Shown piece by piece: positions 8,387 through 16,221 of a DNA stretch of 60,929 nt. How positions within the stretch are numbered: the stretch's first letter is position 1; each line of letters starts with the position of its first letter. The DNA lies in the NCBI GenBank assembly GCA_031296115.1, contig JARLGI010000115.1, positions 1 to 60,929 on the forward strand, read 5' to 3'. This DNA comes from Acidobacteriota bacterium. Lineage in GTDB: Bacteria > Acidobacteriota > Terriglobia > Terriglobales > Acidobacteriaceae. The notes below the pieces were generated by a model. It was not told the DNA's origin. It saw only the letters and a program-made list of their open reading frames with translations, and ran no database searches. A program made the position numbers and the translations under genes.

Positions 8387-9462
8387 TGTACGGTTCCTCG
8401 CGGGCGCGACGCGATCATGCTCTCCGCACATTCTACTGCCGTCAGGGCGGCGATCCGAAGGTTATCGCTGGAGGCCCATATCCAGAACCCGTTGGCCCGT
8501 TGTGAATCGCGGCGAACGAACACCTGTATCTGCTCCTGCCCGGCGGCGTTTACATTACTCGGCGATTCCTCACTGCCTTGCAGCACGTCAACATGGTCGC
8601 CGGAAAGTGCAGCCGTCATCTCTTCCAACTGTGCCGGCTGCTCCAATTCAATGTAAAGCGAGAAGGCGTGGCCGTGGAAGATCGGCGCTTGCAGAAGCAT
8701 CAACGAAGGCACCACCACTTTGCCGGTCACAATGCTTTGTAAGTGGCGCAGGATCCGGTCTTCGACCGACTGCAGCGACGACTGTGACTTCTCGCCGTAC
8801 CTGTCCAAGAGGTTGAAGGCGACCTGGGAATCAAACACCGTTTTGGGGAGCTGCTGAAAGGACAGGAGGTTTACCGTCTGCTCATGCAATTCGTCCATGC
8901 CGCGCTTGCCGTGTTCCGAAGCGGGTTCGAAGGCGGTCGCGACAGCGCGCACGATGGAGGCGGTTTTCTGCGCGCGTAGAAGGAGCAGCGCCAGCACTAC
9001 GGCCGCCGGATGGGCAATCGTCACGGAAGCTTCTGAAAAATCGATTCTGGGCCCAATGCATAACTCTCGTTCGATCCACGGCGCGCGCAGCGGGACCCCT
9101 TTTTCGCCCTCCAGCGCGTAGGAAAGATCGATGATGTCGCTACCGGCCTTGCGCGCCATCTGCCAGCTATTGCGCGTGAAGTTCTCATCACACGCGAAGA
9201 ACGTGAAGTCGGCATTCTCCAAGTGCTCAGGCAGGACACTCTGAATAAACGTGGGCTCTTCGCCCACCGCTTCCAACTGCCCCAGCGATTCATCATCGTC
9301 CAGCAGGCGGATGTCTTGCGCTGGGAAATTGCGATCGGTGAGAACTTCCTTCAGTTCCCGCCCTTTGAGTGTGGCAGCACCTATCACGGCCACGCGAAAC
9401 ACGCCGCCCCAATGCCCCGCGTCGGGGCGAATCGCTGAGCTGTTACTTGGTTGGTTTTTCAT
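8383..9462 (-). CDS. Aspartate-semialdehyde dehydrogenase-like protein lacking the catalytic cysteine
   Basis: A 359-residue protein with the Asd fold: an N-terminal Rossmann segment (VAVIGAATLKGRELKEVL) and a C-terminal dimerisation domain with the PIFHGHAFSLYIE strand. In true Asd enzymes the nucleophile sits in an NPNCST-type motif. Here the matching position reads IAHPAAVVL, with no cysteine, so dehydrogenase activity is not expected. USG-1-type proteins are another example of Asd-like relatives. The ATG at 9462 overlaps the stop of pssA (TAATG), and its own stop overlaps lptE, so it belongs to an envelope-lipid operon. A structural or regulatory role is an inference. Confidence 0.82.
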   Translation of the reverse strand: MKNQPSNSSAIRPDAGHWGGVFRVAVIGAATLKGRELKEVLTDRNFPAQDIRLLDDDESLGQLEAVGEEPTFIQSVLPEHLENADFTFFACDENFTRNSWQMARKAGSDIIDLSYALEGEKGVPLRAPWIERELCIGPRIDFSEASVTIAHPAAVVLALLLLRAQKTASIVRAVATAFEPASEHGKRGMDELHEQTVNLLSFQQLPKTVFDSQVAFNLLDRYGEKSQSSLQSVEDRILRHLQSIVTGKVVVPSLMLLQAPIFHGHAFSLYIELEQPAQLEEMTAALSGDHVDVLQGSEESPSNVNAAGQEQIQVFVRRDSQRANGFWIWASSDNLRIAALTAVECAESMIASRPRGTVQ

Positions 9463-10331
9463 TATGCGTGAGAGGCCTCGTCCTGAGGCGAAGGTGGCGG
9501 CACGCCAGGGCGCCGGAAGACGAACGACAGGCGGGCGAGCACGCCCGAGAGGGTGTAAACCAGCGCAATCGCGAACAGTACATACTGCGAGAAGAACCAC
9601 CCGAGAGCGATGATTCCCCCGAATACGATCATCCAGCGGAAGTTTCGGCGCTCACGCAAGTTGATTTCCTTGAAGCTATAAAACCGCCAGGTACTGACCA
9701 TCAGGAACGCAACGGCGAAGACGAACACGCCCCATCCGATGGAGAGCCACCAATACTGCAACGGAGCCCCTCCCACCAGGTGAACCACCGCCGCGACGAC
9801 CCCTGCGCCCGCAGGGATAGGCATGCCGACGAAATACTTTCGCCCCGGACGGCCAGGGTTCGACGGCTGCGGATTGGTCTGGATGTTAAAGCGCGCAAGA
9901 CGGCTCGCCCCGGCCACGAGGAAGATGAACGTGGCGATGGCGCCGAGTTGAATGACCTTGGTTCTCAGATCGTTGTCATCGATGGGCGGCAGCATCCTGA
10001 AGCCCCACATCCAGGCCAGGATTGCAGGCGCTACACCGAAGGCGATCACGTCAGCCAGCGAATCCAGTTCACGCCCAAAGGCGCTGGTGGTATTTGTCAT
10101 GCGGGCAATACGGCCGTCGAATCCATCGAACAGGATGGCGAAGCCGATCGCCTTGGCGGCATGGTCGAAGTGCCAAGGATCGGCCGCAGTTCCCTGAATC
10201 GCCTGCGAAAGAGCGTAGTAGCCGGCGGCAATATTGCCGGCCGTGAACAGGGACGGCAGGACATAGAGCCCTTTTCGCGACCCGCGGGTGTTGTCCGTTT
10301 CTCCGTATCTGCGCAACGGTTGCTCGCTCAT
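9462..10331 (-). CDS. pssA: CDP-diacylglycerol-serine O-phosphatidyltransferase
   Basis: A 289-residue integral membrane enzyme that makes phosphatidylserine from CDP-diacylglycerol and serine. The CDP-alcohol phosphotransferase signature DGx2ARx8Gx3Dx3D is perfect, running from Asp72 to Asp94. Several hydrophobic segments follow, including one near residues 220-260. Its start overlaps the end of psd by 4 bp (ATGA), and together the two genes provide the phosphatidylethanolamine pathway. The length fits PssA type II enzymes. Confidence 0.95.
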   Translation of the reverse strand: MSEQPLRRYGETDNTRGSRKGLYVLPSLFTAGNIAAGYYALSQAIQGTAADPWHFDHAAKAIGFAILFDGFDGRIARMTNTTSAFGRELDSLADVIAFGVAPAILAWMWGFRMLPPIDDNDLRTKVIQLGAIATFIFLVAGASRLARFNIQTNPQPSNPGRPGRKYFVGMPIPAGAGVVAAVVHLVGGAPLQYWWLSIGWGVFVFAVAFLMVSTWRFYSFKEINLRERRNFRWMIVFGGIIALGWFFSQYVLFAIALVYTLSGVLARLSFVFRRPGVPPPSPQDEASHA

Positions 10332-10984
10332 CGCGCCTCCGCAGCGTCGTGCACGTCCTGCATGATGGCTTGTGGCGACGCAATCGCGAGTACACTGGAT
10401 CCGCCCTTTACCTGTTCGCCCACACGTACCTTCATCTCCGCACCGGCGGCAAGGACAACGTCCACACGCGAACCGAACTTGATCAGGCCAACGCGTTCGC
10501 CACGAGCGACGTGGTCGCCAATCTTCTTGGTAAATACGATGCGGCGCGCCAGAAGCCCGGCAATTTGCTTAAAGACCACAGTGCCTGCGTCTCCCCGGAC
10601 AGTAACAATGTTCTGCTCATTCCGTTCCGCGGAAACCGGACCCATGGCATTGCGAAACTCACCTTTGCGGTATTGCACGCTGGTAATCGCGCCGCTGATG
10701 GGAGACCGGTTCACGTGCACATCGAAAACGTTGAGAAATATGCTGATACGAGTCTGCGCTCCGTCGTTACCGGATACCTCACTAACATCGGTAACCTTCC
10801 CGTCCGCTGGGGACACAATCGCGCCGTCCACGGCAGGAATGTCGCGCTCAGGATCGCGGAAGAACCAGAGAAAGAACGCCGCCAGCAGCAACGGAACAAT
10901 CGCCACAGCAGGCGTGGTCAGCCATCCCAGGAGGGCTGCCACAATCACACAAGCTAGTCCGTAATAGATCCCGTCGCGAACCAT
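10328..10984 (-). CDS. psd: Phosphatidylserine decarboxylase (short form)
   Basis: A 218-residue pyruvoyl enzyme that converts phosphatidylserine to phosphatidylethanolamine at the inner membrane. An N-terminal hydrophobic region (residues about 8-40) is followed by the decarboxylase domain. The self-cleavage site is [11 protein letters not shown], with processing expected between Gly195 and Ser196 to give the pyruvoyl-bearing alpha chain. The length fits the short Psd-A type. It is the first gene of the psd-pssA-asd-like-lptE-holA-nat series, all coupled or spaced by a few bases. Confidence 0.95.
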   Translation of the reverse strand: MVRDGIYYGLACVIVAALLGWLTTPAVAIVPLLLAAFFLWFFRDPERDIPAVDGAIVSPADGKVTDVSEVSGNDGAQTRISIFLNVFDVHVNRSPISGAITSVQYRKGEFRNAMGPVSAERNEQNIVTVRGDAGTVVFKQIAGLLARRIVFTKKIGDHVARGERVGLIKFGSRVDVVLAAGAEMKVRVGEQVKGGSSVLAIASPQAIMQDVHDAAEAR

Positions 10985-11022
10985 GGGCTGGATTGATTAT
11001 AGAGCCTGCCTTGCTGACGCCC

Positions 11023-11359
11023 TAATTCGCTGAACCCAGGATCTCACGGGTCAGTTGGTCCATTCGCTGCTGCACTTCCTGGTACTTTTCTCCCGTCGAA
11101 GGCCCCGCGAAGCCGGCGTGAATCGCGTGCACGCGTCCGCCCCATTCGACGGCTTCTCCGCTGACAGTTCACGATGGGGCGCGATCGCCACCGGAATGTG
11201 GACCATTCCTCCACTCGTGAGTCGCGAGTATTCGCCATTTTCTGTGGTGAGACGTAATGGGCGGACAGTTGACCGTCGCGAGAAGCGGAAGGGTGAGATG
11301 AGATGCAGAAGTAGAGTCGGACGGTAGAGAATCCGGTCTCTACCGCCACGCGCAAGCGG
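11023..11359 (-). pseudogene. Possible frameshifted remnant of an unknown gene
   Basis: This 385-bp gap between psd and the DUF465 gene holds two coding-like segments on the minus strand in different frames. One runs from 11359 to about 11190 and contains SGGMVHIPVAIAPHREL. The other runs from about 11190 to a TAG at 11023 and contains WGGRVHAIHAGFAGPSTGEK and QRMDQLTREIL. Joining them needs a one-base frame change near 11190, and there is no start codon at the left end. I do not recognise the family. The alternatives are a sequencing error or chance. Confidence 0.3.
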
Positions 11360-11369
11360 TTAGCAAGGA

Positions 11370-11597
11370 CTAAACGACCTGGTGGTCGGCGCGGAACTTC
11401 TGTTCCAAACTTTCCATCTGGTCCTTCAGGCGGAGCTTCAGCTTCTTCAGTCGCACTTCTTCAAGCTTCTCGTCTTCAGAAAGATATTTTTTCTGAATCA
11501 GGTTTTCGAGGCGTTGTTGGTATTGGAAATGTTCCTGGGCAAGCTTGCGAAATTCATCGTTACTTTGCAGAAGCTGATCGCGTACCTGAGCTGCCAT
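11370..11597 (-). CDS. DUF465 (YdcH-like) coiled-coil protein
   Basis: A 75-residue protein that is almost entirely a charged helical hairpin. The LDEKRLKKLKLRLKD-like C-terminal half (here VRLKKLKLRLKDQMES) is diagnostic of the DUF465/YdcH family. The function is unknown and the protein is presumably cytoplasmic. The ATG at 11597 is preceded by GGAGG (reading the minus strand). It lies just downstream of rimI on the same strand. Confidence 0.85.
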   Translation of the reverse strand: MAAQVRDQLLQSNDEFRKLAQEHFQYQQRLENLIQKKYLSEDEKLEEVRLKKLKLRLKDQMESLEQKFRADHQVV

Positions 11598-11667
11598 TCA
11601 ATGGACCTCCGGAGAGATGCAGTACAAAACGCTAGCACACGGCGCAAGGCCGCTTCAAGCCATTTTG

Positions 11668-12126
11668 TCACAGAACTGCAATAGAAAATTGCAACAACAG
11701 CGCGTCCTCGCCTGGATCGCGGTAATACTGAGGACGTCTCCCCTGCAGTCTAAATCCATGCTTCTCATACAACCCGCGGGCTGCGGCATTCGATTCGCGC
11801 ACCTCCAATAGCACCGAGGTGGCGGCCCCGGCGCGCGCTCGGCTTATCAGATTACTCACTAACTCGCTGGCGATGCCCTGCCGGCGTTCTTCCGGCGCGA
11901 CGACCACGTTTTCGATTTCCCACGCATCGGTCGCACACGACGCGATCAAGAAGCCCATAACCGCATCGTCGGTCCCGTTCACCGCCACCAGCACTCGTCG
12001 CGGTGGCGCGTCAGCGGCGAAGAGCGCGTCGTACTCGTGTTCGGACCAATGTGCTGCCGCCACGCTCTGCTCCTCGAGCTCGCACATCGCAGGCACATCG
12101 GCGAAGGTTGCGGTACGAATCAGCAT
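11668..12126 (-). CDS. rimI: GNAT acetyltransferase, RimI-like (ribosomal protein S18 alanine acetyltransferase)
   Basis: A 152-residue GNAT protein. The acetyl-CoA loop is visible as ERRQGIASELV, preceded by the VVVAPEERR strand, and the C-terminal GLYEKHGFRLQGRRPQYY segment is typical of RimI. It acetylates protein N-termini, classically that of ribosomal S18. Its position directly after tsaB is the usual tsaB-rimI arrangement and supports the name. I use the ATG at 12126 rather than an in-frame TTG at 12141. Confidence 0.88.
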   Translation of the reverse strand: MLIRTATFADVPAMCELEEQSVAAAHWSEHEYDALFAADAPPRRVLVAVNGTDDAVMGFLIASCATDAWEIENVVVAPEERRQGIASELVSNLISRARAGAATSVLLEVRESNAAARGLYEKHGFRLQGRRPQYYRDPGEDALLLQFSIAVL

Positions 12127-12153
12127 GTCGTCGCCAATCAACAGCGCACCATC

Positions 12154-12828
12154 TCAGCGCTTCGGCGAGGCAAAAACCTCTGCATCGGAGCGGCGTATGT
12201 AGTTCACATCTGCGGTCGCTAGATCAGTTTCTTCGCCGGCCAGAAGCTTGCGGAGCCCAATATGCCCAATGACGTCGGCGAGCACGGGCTCGGCCAACTG
12301 AACGCCAGAGCCGGTTCCTGCGACCTCGGCAATCCTGGTATCCGGGGTGAAGACCCGGCCCTGCGATGCCAGCAGATCGCCCAACTGGGCGAGCTTCGCG
12401 ATAGACTCCCGAATCTTCTCCGCGCTCCCATCGCCCAATTTGTATTCACCGACATAAACTTCGCCCCGCCCTGCGTCCAAGAGTGCGGTCACCGTTTCGC
12501 CGAATCTTCCGTAGGCGATAGCGATGGCCTCGAGCATCGATACCGTCGCCAACGGTTTACTTAGCGGCTCGCAAAGACCCTTTACAGTGGCCAGTCCAAC
12601 CCGAAGTCCGGTAAACGATCCCGGACCTGAGACCACCACAAAGCCATCTACGTCGGCTTTACCCAGCTGTTGCTGCCGCAGCACCTGGGCAATCAACGGC
12701 ATCAGTTGCGCCGAATACGTCCCGTGCTCCAGCGACGCCAGTTGCAGAACCTCGAAGCCGCCGGCATCGCCGCGGCAAAGAGCAGTGCTTCCCTTTCGTC
12801 CCGATGTATCCACCGCAACGATAAGCAT
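12154..12828 (-). CDS. tsaB: tRNA threonylcarbamoyladenosine biosynthesis protein TsaB
   Basis: A 224-residue member of the ASKHA-fold TsaB/YeaZ family, which scaffolds TsaD and TsaE in making t6A37 on ANN-decoding tRNAs. The N-terminal LIVAVDTSGRKGSTAL and the VVSGPGSFTGLRVG glycine-rich segment are family hallmarks. The ATG lies 2 bp after the stop of mce. tsaD and tsaE are not in the window. Confidence 0.93.
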   Translation of the reverse strand: MLIVAVDTSGRKGSTALCRGDAGGFEVLQLASLEHGTYSAQLMPLIAQVLRQQQLGKADVDGFVVVSGPGSFTGLRVGLATVKGLCEPLSKPLATVSMLEAIAIAYGRFGETVTALLDAGRGEVYVGEYKLGDGSAEKIRESIAKLAQLGDLLASQGRVFTPDTRIAEVAGTGSGVQLAEPVLADVIGHIGLRKLLAGEETDLATADVNYIRRSDAEVFASPKR

Positions 12829-12830
12829 AG

Positions 12831-13238
12831 TCAGACGCCCTGTGGTGCGTCTTCTACCAACTCCAGCAGCACGCCGCCAGCGCTCGACGGGTGAATGAAC
12901 ACATACAAGTGCCCGCCCGCGCCAATCTTGATGTCATCGGAGATGAGCCGCGTACCCGCAGCCTTGAGCCGCTCAACCGTCCCAGCGAGATCATTGACGT
13001 GCAGCGCTACATGGTGCAAACCCTCCCCGCGCTTCTCCAGGAATTTCGCGATGGTCGAATCCGGCGACAGCGGTTCCAACAACTCCAGACGGCTTTCGCC
13101 GACGGGTACCATCGCTAGCCGTACCTTCTCGGCTTCGACCGTCTCTTCCGGCATAACCTGCAAGCCGAGCTGTTCGTAAAATTTTCTGGCCGCAGCCAGC
13201 GACTTTACGGCAATGCCTAGGTGATCGATGTGACTCAT
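12831..13238 (-). CDS. mce: Methylmalonyl-CoA epimerase
   Basis: A 135-residue VOC-fold metalloenzyme that interconverts (R)- and (S)-methylmalonyl-CoA. The start SHIDHLGIAVKSL carries the first metal-ligand His, and GLHHVALHVNDL carries the second. HPSSAGGVLLELVE near the C-terminus includes the ligand Glu and the family's HP(S/K) motif. The ATG overlaps the stop of meaB (ATGA), and that neighbour confirms the pathway: propionate or odd-chain breakdown, or methylmalonyl supply. The mutase itself is outside the window. Confidence 0.93.
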   Translation of the reverse strand: MSHIDHLGIAVKSLAAARKFYEQLGLQVMPEETVEAEKVRLAMVPVGESRLELLEPLSPDSTIAKFLEKRGEGLHHVALHVNDLAGTVERLKAAGTRLISDDIKIGAGGHLYVFIHPSSAGGVLLELVEDAPQGV

Positions 13239-14242
13239 TCCGGTTTCCCCAACCCGTCCACGATTTTCTCCACCAGTGAATACGGGTCGCGCTTGTGTTC
13301 GGCCACCTCGGCGGCGTAACGCGCCGCTTCGCCTTCGCTGAGGTAGTACTGCAGCACCCGTTGAAATAAGGCGTCGCGTAGCATCTCCGTGATTCTGCCT
13401 CGCCAGTTCTCGATGCGACGAATTTGCGCGCGAGCGTTCTGTTGCAGGTGTTGCTGGTATTTTTCGATGGCGGCAACCAACTCGGGAATGCCGGTACCGT
13501 CGCTGGCGACCGTCTTAATGATCGGCGGAGTCCAGTCGTCCTTGCGGCCGGCCAGCGACTGCATGGCGCGAATCTCGCGCTCCACCCGCTCGGCGCCTTC
13601 GCGGTCCGCCTTGTTGATGACGAAGATGTCGGCAATCTCCATGATGCCGGCCTTGATGGTCTGCACGTCGTCGCCCATGCCGGGCACCAGCACGACGATG
13701 GTCACGTCCGCGAGGCGCACGATGTCCACTTCGTCCTGCCCCACGCCGACGGTTTCGATGATGACGATGTCGCGGCCGCTGGCATCGAGCACAGTCGCGA
13801 CGTCAGCCGTGGTGCTGGCCAAGCCGCCCAGCGAGCCACGCGTGGCCATGCTGCGGATGAAGATACCCGGATCGGCATGATGGGACTGCATGCGGATGCG
13901 GTCGCCAAGAATCGCTCCGCCGCTGAACGGGCTGGTGGGATCGACGGCCACAACGCCGATGGTCTTGCCCTGCCTGCGGTAGTGGTGGGCAAGCTGATCT
14001 ACCAGCGTGCTCTTGCCTGCCCCGGGAGATCCGGTCAGACCAAGCAGCATCGCGTTCCCGCTGTAAGGAAAGAGCGCCTTTAGAAGCTCCCGGGACTCTC
14101 CGGTATGGTCTTCGACGGTGGAGATGGCGCGCGACAAGGCGCGAATTTCACCGGCGCGGACCCGGCGAACGAGGTCCGCGACTTGGCCATTTCCAGCCTG
14201 GGCGCCCTCGATTCTGATGGGAAGAGCCAGAGAATCTGCCAA
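13235..14242 (-). CDS. meaB: Methylmalonyl-CoA mutase-associated GTPase MeaB
   Basis: A 335-residue G3E-type P-loop GTPase that protects and reloads the B12 cofactor of methylmalonyl-CoA mutase. The Walker A motif GSPGAGKST is at residues 71-79. The switch and Walker B region includes VDPTSPFSGGAILGDRIRM and IIETVGVGQDEVD, and the guanine-specificity motif is NKAD. The C-terminal helices mediate dimerisation. It is coupled to mce by a 4-bp overlap. Old database names such as ArgK/LAO transport ATPase refer to the same family. Confidence 0.95.
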   Translation of the reverse strand: MADSLALPIRIEGAQAGNGQVADLVRRVRAGEIRALSRAISTVEDHTGESRELLKALFPYSGNAMLLGLTGSPGAGKSTLVDQLAHHYRRQGKTIGVVAVDPTSPFSGGAILGDRIRMQSHHADPGIFIRSMATRGSLGGLASTTADVATVLDASGRDIVIIETVGVGQDEVDIVRLADVTIVVLVPGMGDDVQTIKAGIMEIADIFVINKADREGAERVEREIRAMQSLAGRKDDWTPPIIKTVASDGTGIPELVAAIEKYQQHLQQNARAQIRRIENWRGRITEMLRDALFQRVLQYYLSEGEAARYAAEVAEHKRDPYSLVEKIVDGLGKPE

Positions 14243-14523
14243 GCTATGGTACCTCCTACCCCCCCAACGCCATCTTTATTTTCAATGGGTTAACACGCAA
14301 GAACATGGCAAAGTTTTGAGCCGCAGGGATTTGAAGCCGCCCCGCAGCGGGGCGCTCTGTGCTCGGAAACTCGGAGCCTTCGTGTCTTCCTGCGCCCGCC
14401 AAACCTAATCCCCTCTCGGCAAATTCTACCCCCTCGCGACCGAGGTTCCGAGCCGCCCCTGTCACAGCCGAATGTGTGCACGTCACAACCCGCAGATCGC
14501 AACATCTCGCAGTCGCCGCCATC
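14243..14523. other. Intergenic region without a visible gene
   Basis: These 281 bp between the acyl-CoA dehydrogenase and meaB hold no supported gene. The sequence near meaB is C- and T-rich, and GCCGCCCCGCAGCGGGGCGC around 14335-14354 forms a small palindrome of the dispersed-repeat type. I see no clear promoter. Confidence 0.6.
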
Positions 14524-15666
14524 TCAATCCTTCAGAATCTGCCGCGCGATGACCAGACGCTGGATCTCGCTGGTCCCTTCGCCGATGGTGCACAGCTTCA
14601 CGTCGCGATAGAACTTTTCCGCCGGATAATCCTTGATAAAGCCGTAGCCGCCGTGAATCTGCACGCCTTCGTTGGCGCACCTTACCGCGACCTCGCTCGA
14701 ATACAGCTTTGCCATCGAGGATTCAAGCGTGGTCTTCATGCCCGCGTCTTTCATGGCTGCGGCGCGGTAGGTCAGGAGGCGCGCGGCATCAATCTCGGTC
14801 GCCAGGTCCGCCAGCTTGAATGCGATGGCCTGAAACTCGCTGATGGGCTGGCCAAACTGCTCGCGTTCCTTGGAGTACTTCAGCGCCGCCTCGTACGCGC
14901 CCTGCGCCATTCCCAAGCCGAGCGCCGCTATGGAGATGCGGCCGCCGTCGAGGATCTTCATCGCGTCAATGAAACCGTCGCCTTCTTTGCCCAGCAAATT
15001 CTCTGCGGGAATCTCGCAGTCCTCGAAGATCAACTCGGAGGTATCGCTGGCGCGGAGGCCCAGCTTGTTCTCTTTCTTGCCGGCGCGAAACCCCTTAGTG
15101 CCCTTCTCAACGACGAACGCAGACAGACCATGAGTGTGCGCCGTCTTGTCGGTAACGGCGATCACCACCGCGACATCGGCGTAGTGACCGTTGGTGATGA
15201 ATGTCTTGGTACCGTTCAGCACCCAGCACTTCCCTCGGCGCACCGCCGAACAGCGCGCCCCGCCAGCGTCGGAGCCCGATCCCGGCTCAGTCAGCCCCCA
15301 TGCGCCGAGGAACTCGCCTATAGCAAGCTTCGGAATGTATTTGCGCTTCTGCTCTTCGTTTCCCGCCACGAAGATGTGATTGGAACACAAGGAAATGTGC
15401 GCAGCTACGGTAATGCCGACCGACCCGTCCACCCGTGAAAGCTCCTCGATCGAGCTCACGAACTCGACGTAGCCCATGCCCGCGCCGCCGTGCTCCGTCG
15501 GAAATATGGTGCCCAGCAGTCCGAGTTTGCCCAGCTCCTTGATGGTCGCCAGCGGAAATTCCCCGGGCTCGTCCCACTTCATCACGTTGGGCGCAATTTC
15601 ACGCTCGGCGAAGTCGCGCACCATCTTCTTCAGTTGCAGTTGTTCATCCGAGAGCTGGAAATCCAA
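14524..15666 (-). CDS. Acyl-CoA dehydrogenase, short-chain type
   Basis: A 380-residue FAD enzyme of the classical acyl-CoA dehydrogenase length. Signatures are [15 protein letters not shown] (FAD contact), [12 protein letters not shown] and the catalytic-base segment [13 protein letters not shown] with the base at Glu363. The length and motifs fit short-chain, butyryl or branched-chain (isovaleryl/isobutyryl) enzymes. The following genes for methylmalonyl-CoA handling make branched-chain amino-acid or odd-chain degradation plausible, as an inference. The gap to meaB is 281 bp. Confidence 0.93.
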   Translation of the reverse strand: MDFQLSDEQLQLKKMVRDFAEREIAPNVMKWDEPGEFPLATIKELGKLGLLGTIFPTEHGGAGMGYVEFVSSIEELSRVDGSVGITVAAHISLCSNHIFVAGNEEQKRKYIPKLAIGEFLGAWGLTEPGSGSDAGGARCSAVRRGKCWVLNGTKTFITNGHYADVAVVIAVTDKTAHTHGLSAFVVEKGTKGFRAGKKENKLGLRASDTSELIFEDCEIPAENLLGKEGDGFIDAMKILDGGRISIAALGLGMAQGAYEAALKYSKEREQFGQPISEFQAIAFKLADLATEIDAARLLTYRAAAMKDAGMKTTLESSMAKLYSSEVAVRCANEGVQIHGGYGFIKDYPAEKFYRDVKLCTIGEGTSEIQRLVIARQILKD

Positions 15667-15704
15667 ACGGTTCCTCCGAGCTTGATCGTTTCGCTTGATG
15701 GGCA

Positions 15705-15853
15705 GGTGGAGCAGCGCTTTAGCGCTGCATTGAAAACTTGCCTTTGAAAACGGCTTCAGCCGGTGAGGTAAGTCGATAAGCCTTCACCTCAGGCGCTAAA
15801 GCGCGAGATTCGAGATGGCATTCCCATGCAGGCCTAAAAGGCCTGCTCCACCC
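15705..15853. repeat. MITE-like repeat, copy A
   Basis: A 149-bp element bounded by inverted ends GGTGGAGCAG and CTGCTCCACC. Inside is a chain of small palindromes: GCGCTTTAGCGC at the left, CGGCTTCAGCCG in the middle, GCGCTAAAGCGC, and CAGGCCTAAAAGGCCTG at the right. The same design recurs at 41427-41572 and, in diverged form, at 56681-56813. No transposase is present, so mobilisation would have to be in trans. The rest of the 15667-15966 gap shows no gene. Confidence 0.8.
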
Positions 15854-15966
15854 GTTGCCAGGTTCGACGAGTACCAAGTGCACAATGCCCTTAGCCTGAG
15901 CAAGCGCACGTGCCGAAACAGGCGATTATACGGGATGTTGAGAGATAAATCGCGAACAGAGATTTC

Positions 15967-16209
15967 TCACTGCCGCTGCGCCTCAATGAGGACGAGAAGT
16001 TCGGCCGCAGTTGGCTTCGTGCCGCTTTCCTTGTGAGAAAACACCCGCTTACCGTTTACCAGAATCTCGAGTTCGCCCATGGCGTGTTTCACGCGGGGAC
16101 GAATCCCGTACTTGGACTGCAATTCGCGCTTCAGGCTCCCGGCCGCGCGTCGCAGGTCGCCTCAAACCAAGCAGCGGCGAATTTCCACGTCCATCGTTTG
16201 GTCCATCAT
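15967..16209 (-). CDS. Candidate SelW/Rdx-family selenoprotein, UGA-encoded CxxU
   Basis: Reading from the ATG at 16209 gives 80 codons with one in-frame TGA at 16162-16164 and a normal TGA stop at 15967. The start is well supported by AAGAAGGA six bases upstream and lies 12 bp after the aldo/keto reductase stop. The product matches the Rdx (SelW/SelT-like) thioredoxin-fold family: strand MDVEIRRC, then C13-L-V-U16 at the redox position, a helix (GSLKRELQSKYG), and the family C-terminal half GELEILVNGKRVFSHKESG. The TGA sits exactly where the family has the second Cys or Sec of its CxxC/CxxU motif. A hairpin follows it (see the next entry). A gene caller that stops at TGA would miss the gene or start it at the internal Met near 16083. 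No sel genes are in the window, so decoding is inferred. The alternative is a nonsense mutation of a CxxC gene. Confidence 0.82.
16117..16164 (-). promoter_or_regulatory. Candidate bacterial SECIS hairpin downstream of the UGA
   Basis: On the minus strand, just after the UGA (16162-16164), the RNA can fold into three stacked stems. The lowest is CTGC (16155-16152) with GCAG (16120-16117), the middle is CGCGC (16149-16145) with GCGCG (16129-16125), and the top is GGC (16144-16142) with GCC (16136-16134), closing a CGGGA loop. The apical loop begins 21 nt after the UGA and has a G in its first two positions. This agrees with the general bacterial SECIS layout that recruits SelB. It was judged by eye and no folding energy was computed. 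Confidence 0.65.
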
Positions 16210-16221
16210 GGTTTTTCCTTC

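Noticed and set aside
9369-10964. A 531-codon open frame on the plus strand across pssA and psd
   Set aside because: It is antisense to three well-identified genes and has shadow-type composition.
11055-11327. A 90-codon open frame on the plus strand between psd and the DUF465 gene
   Set aside because: The composition is Arg-rich and unlike a real protein, and coding-like signal in this gap is on the other strand.
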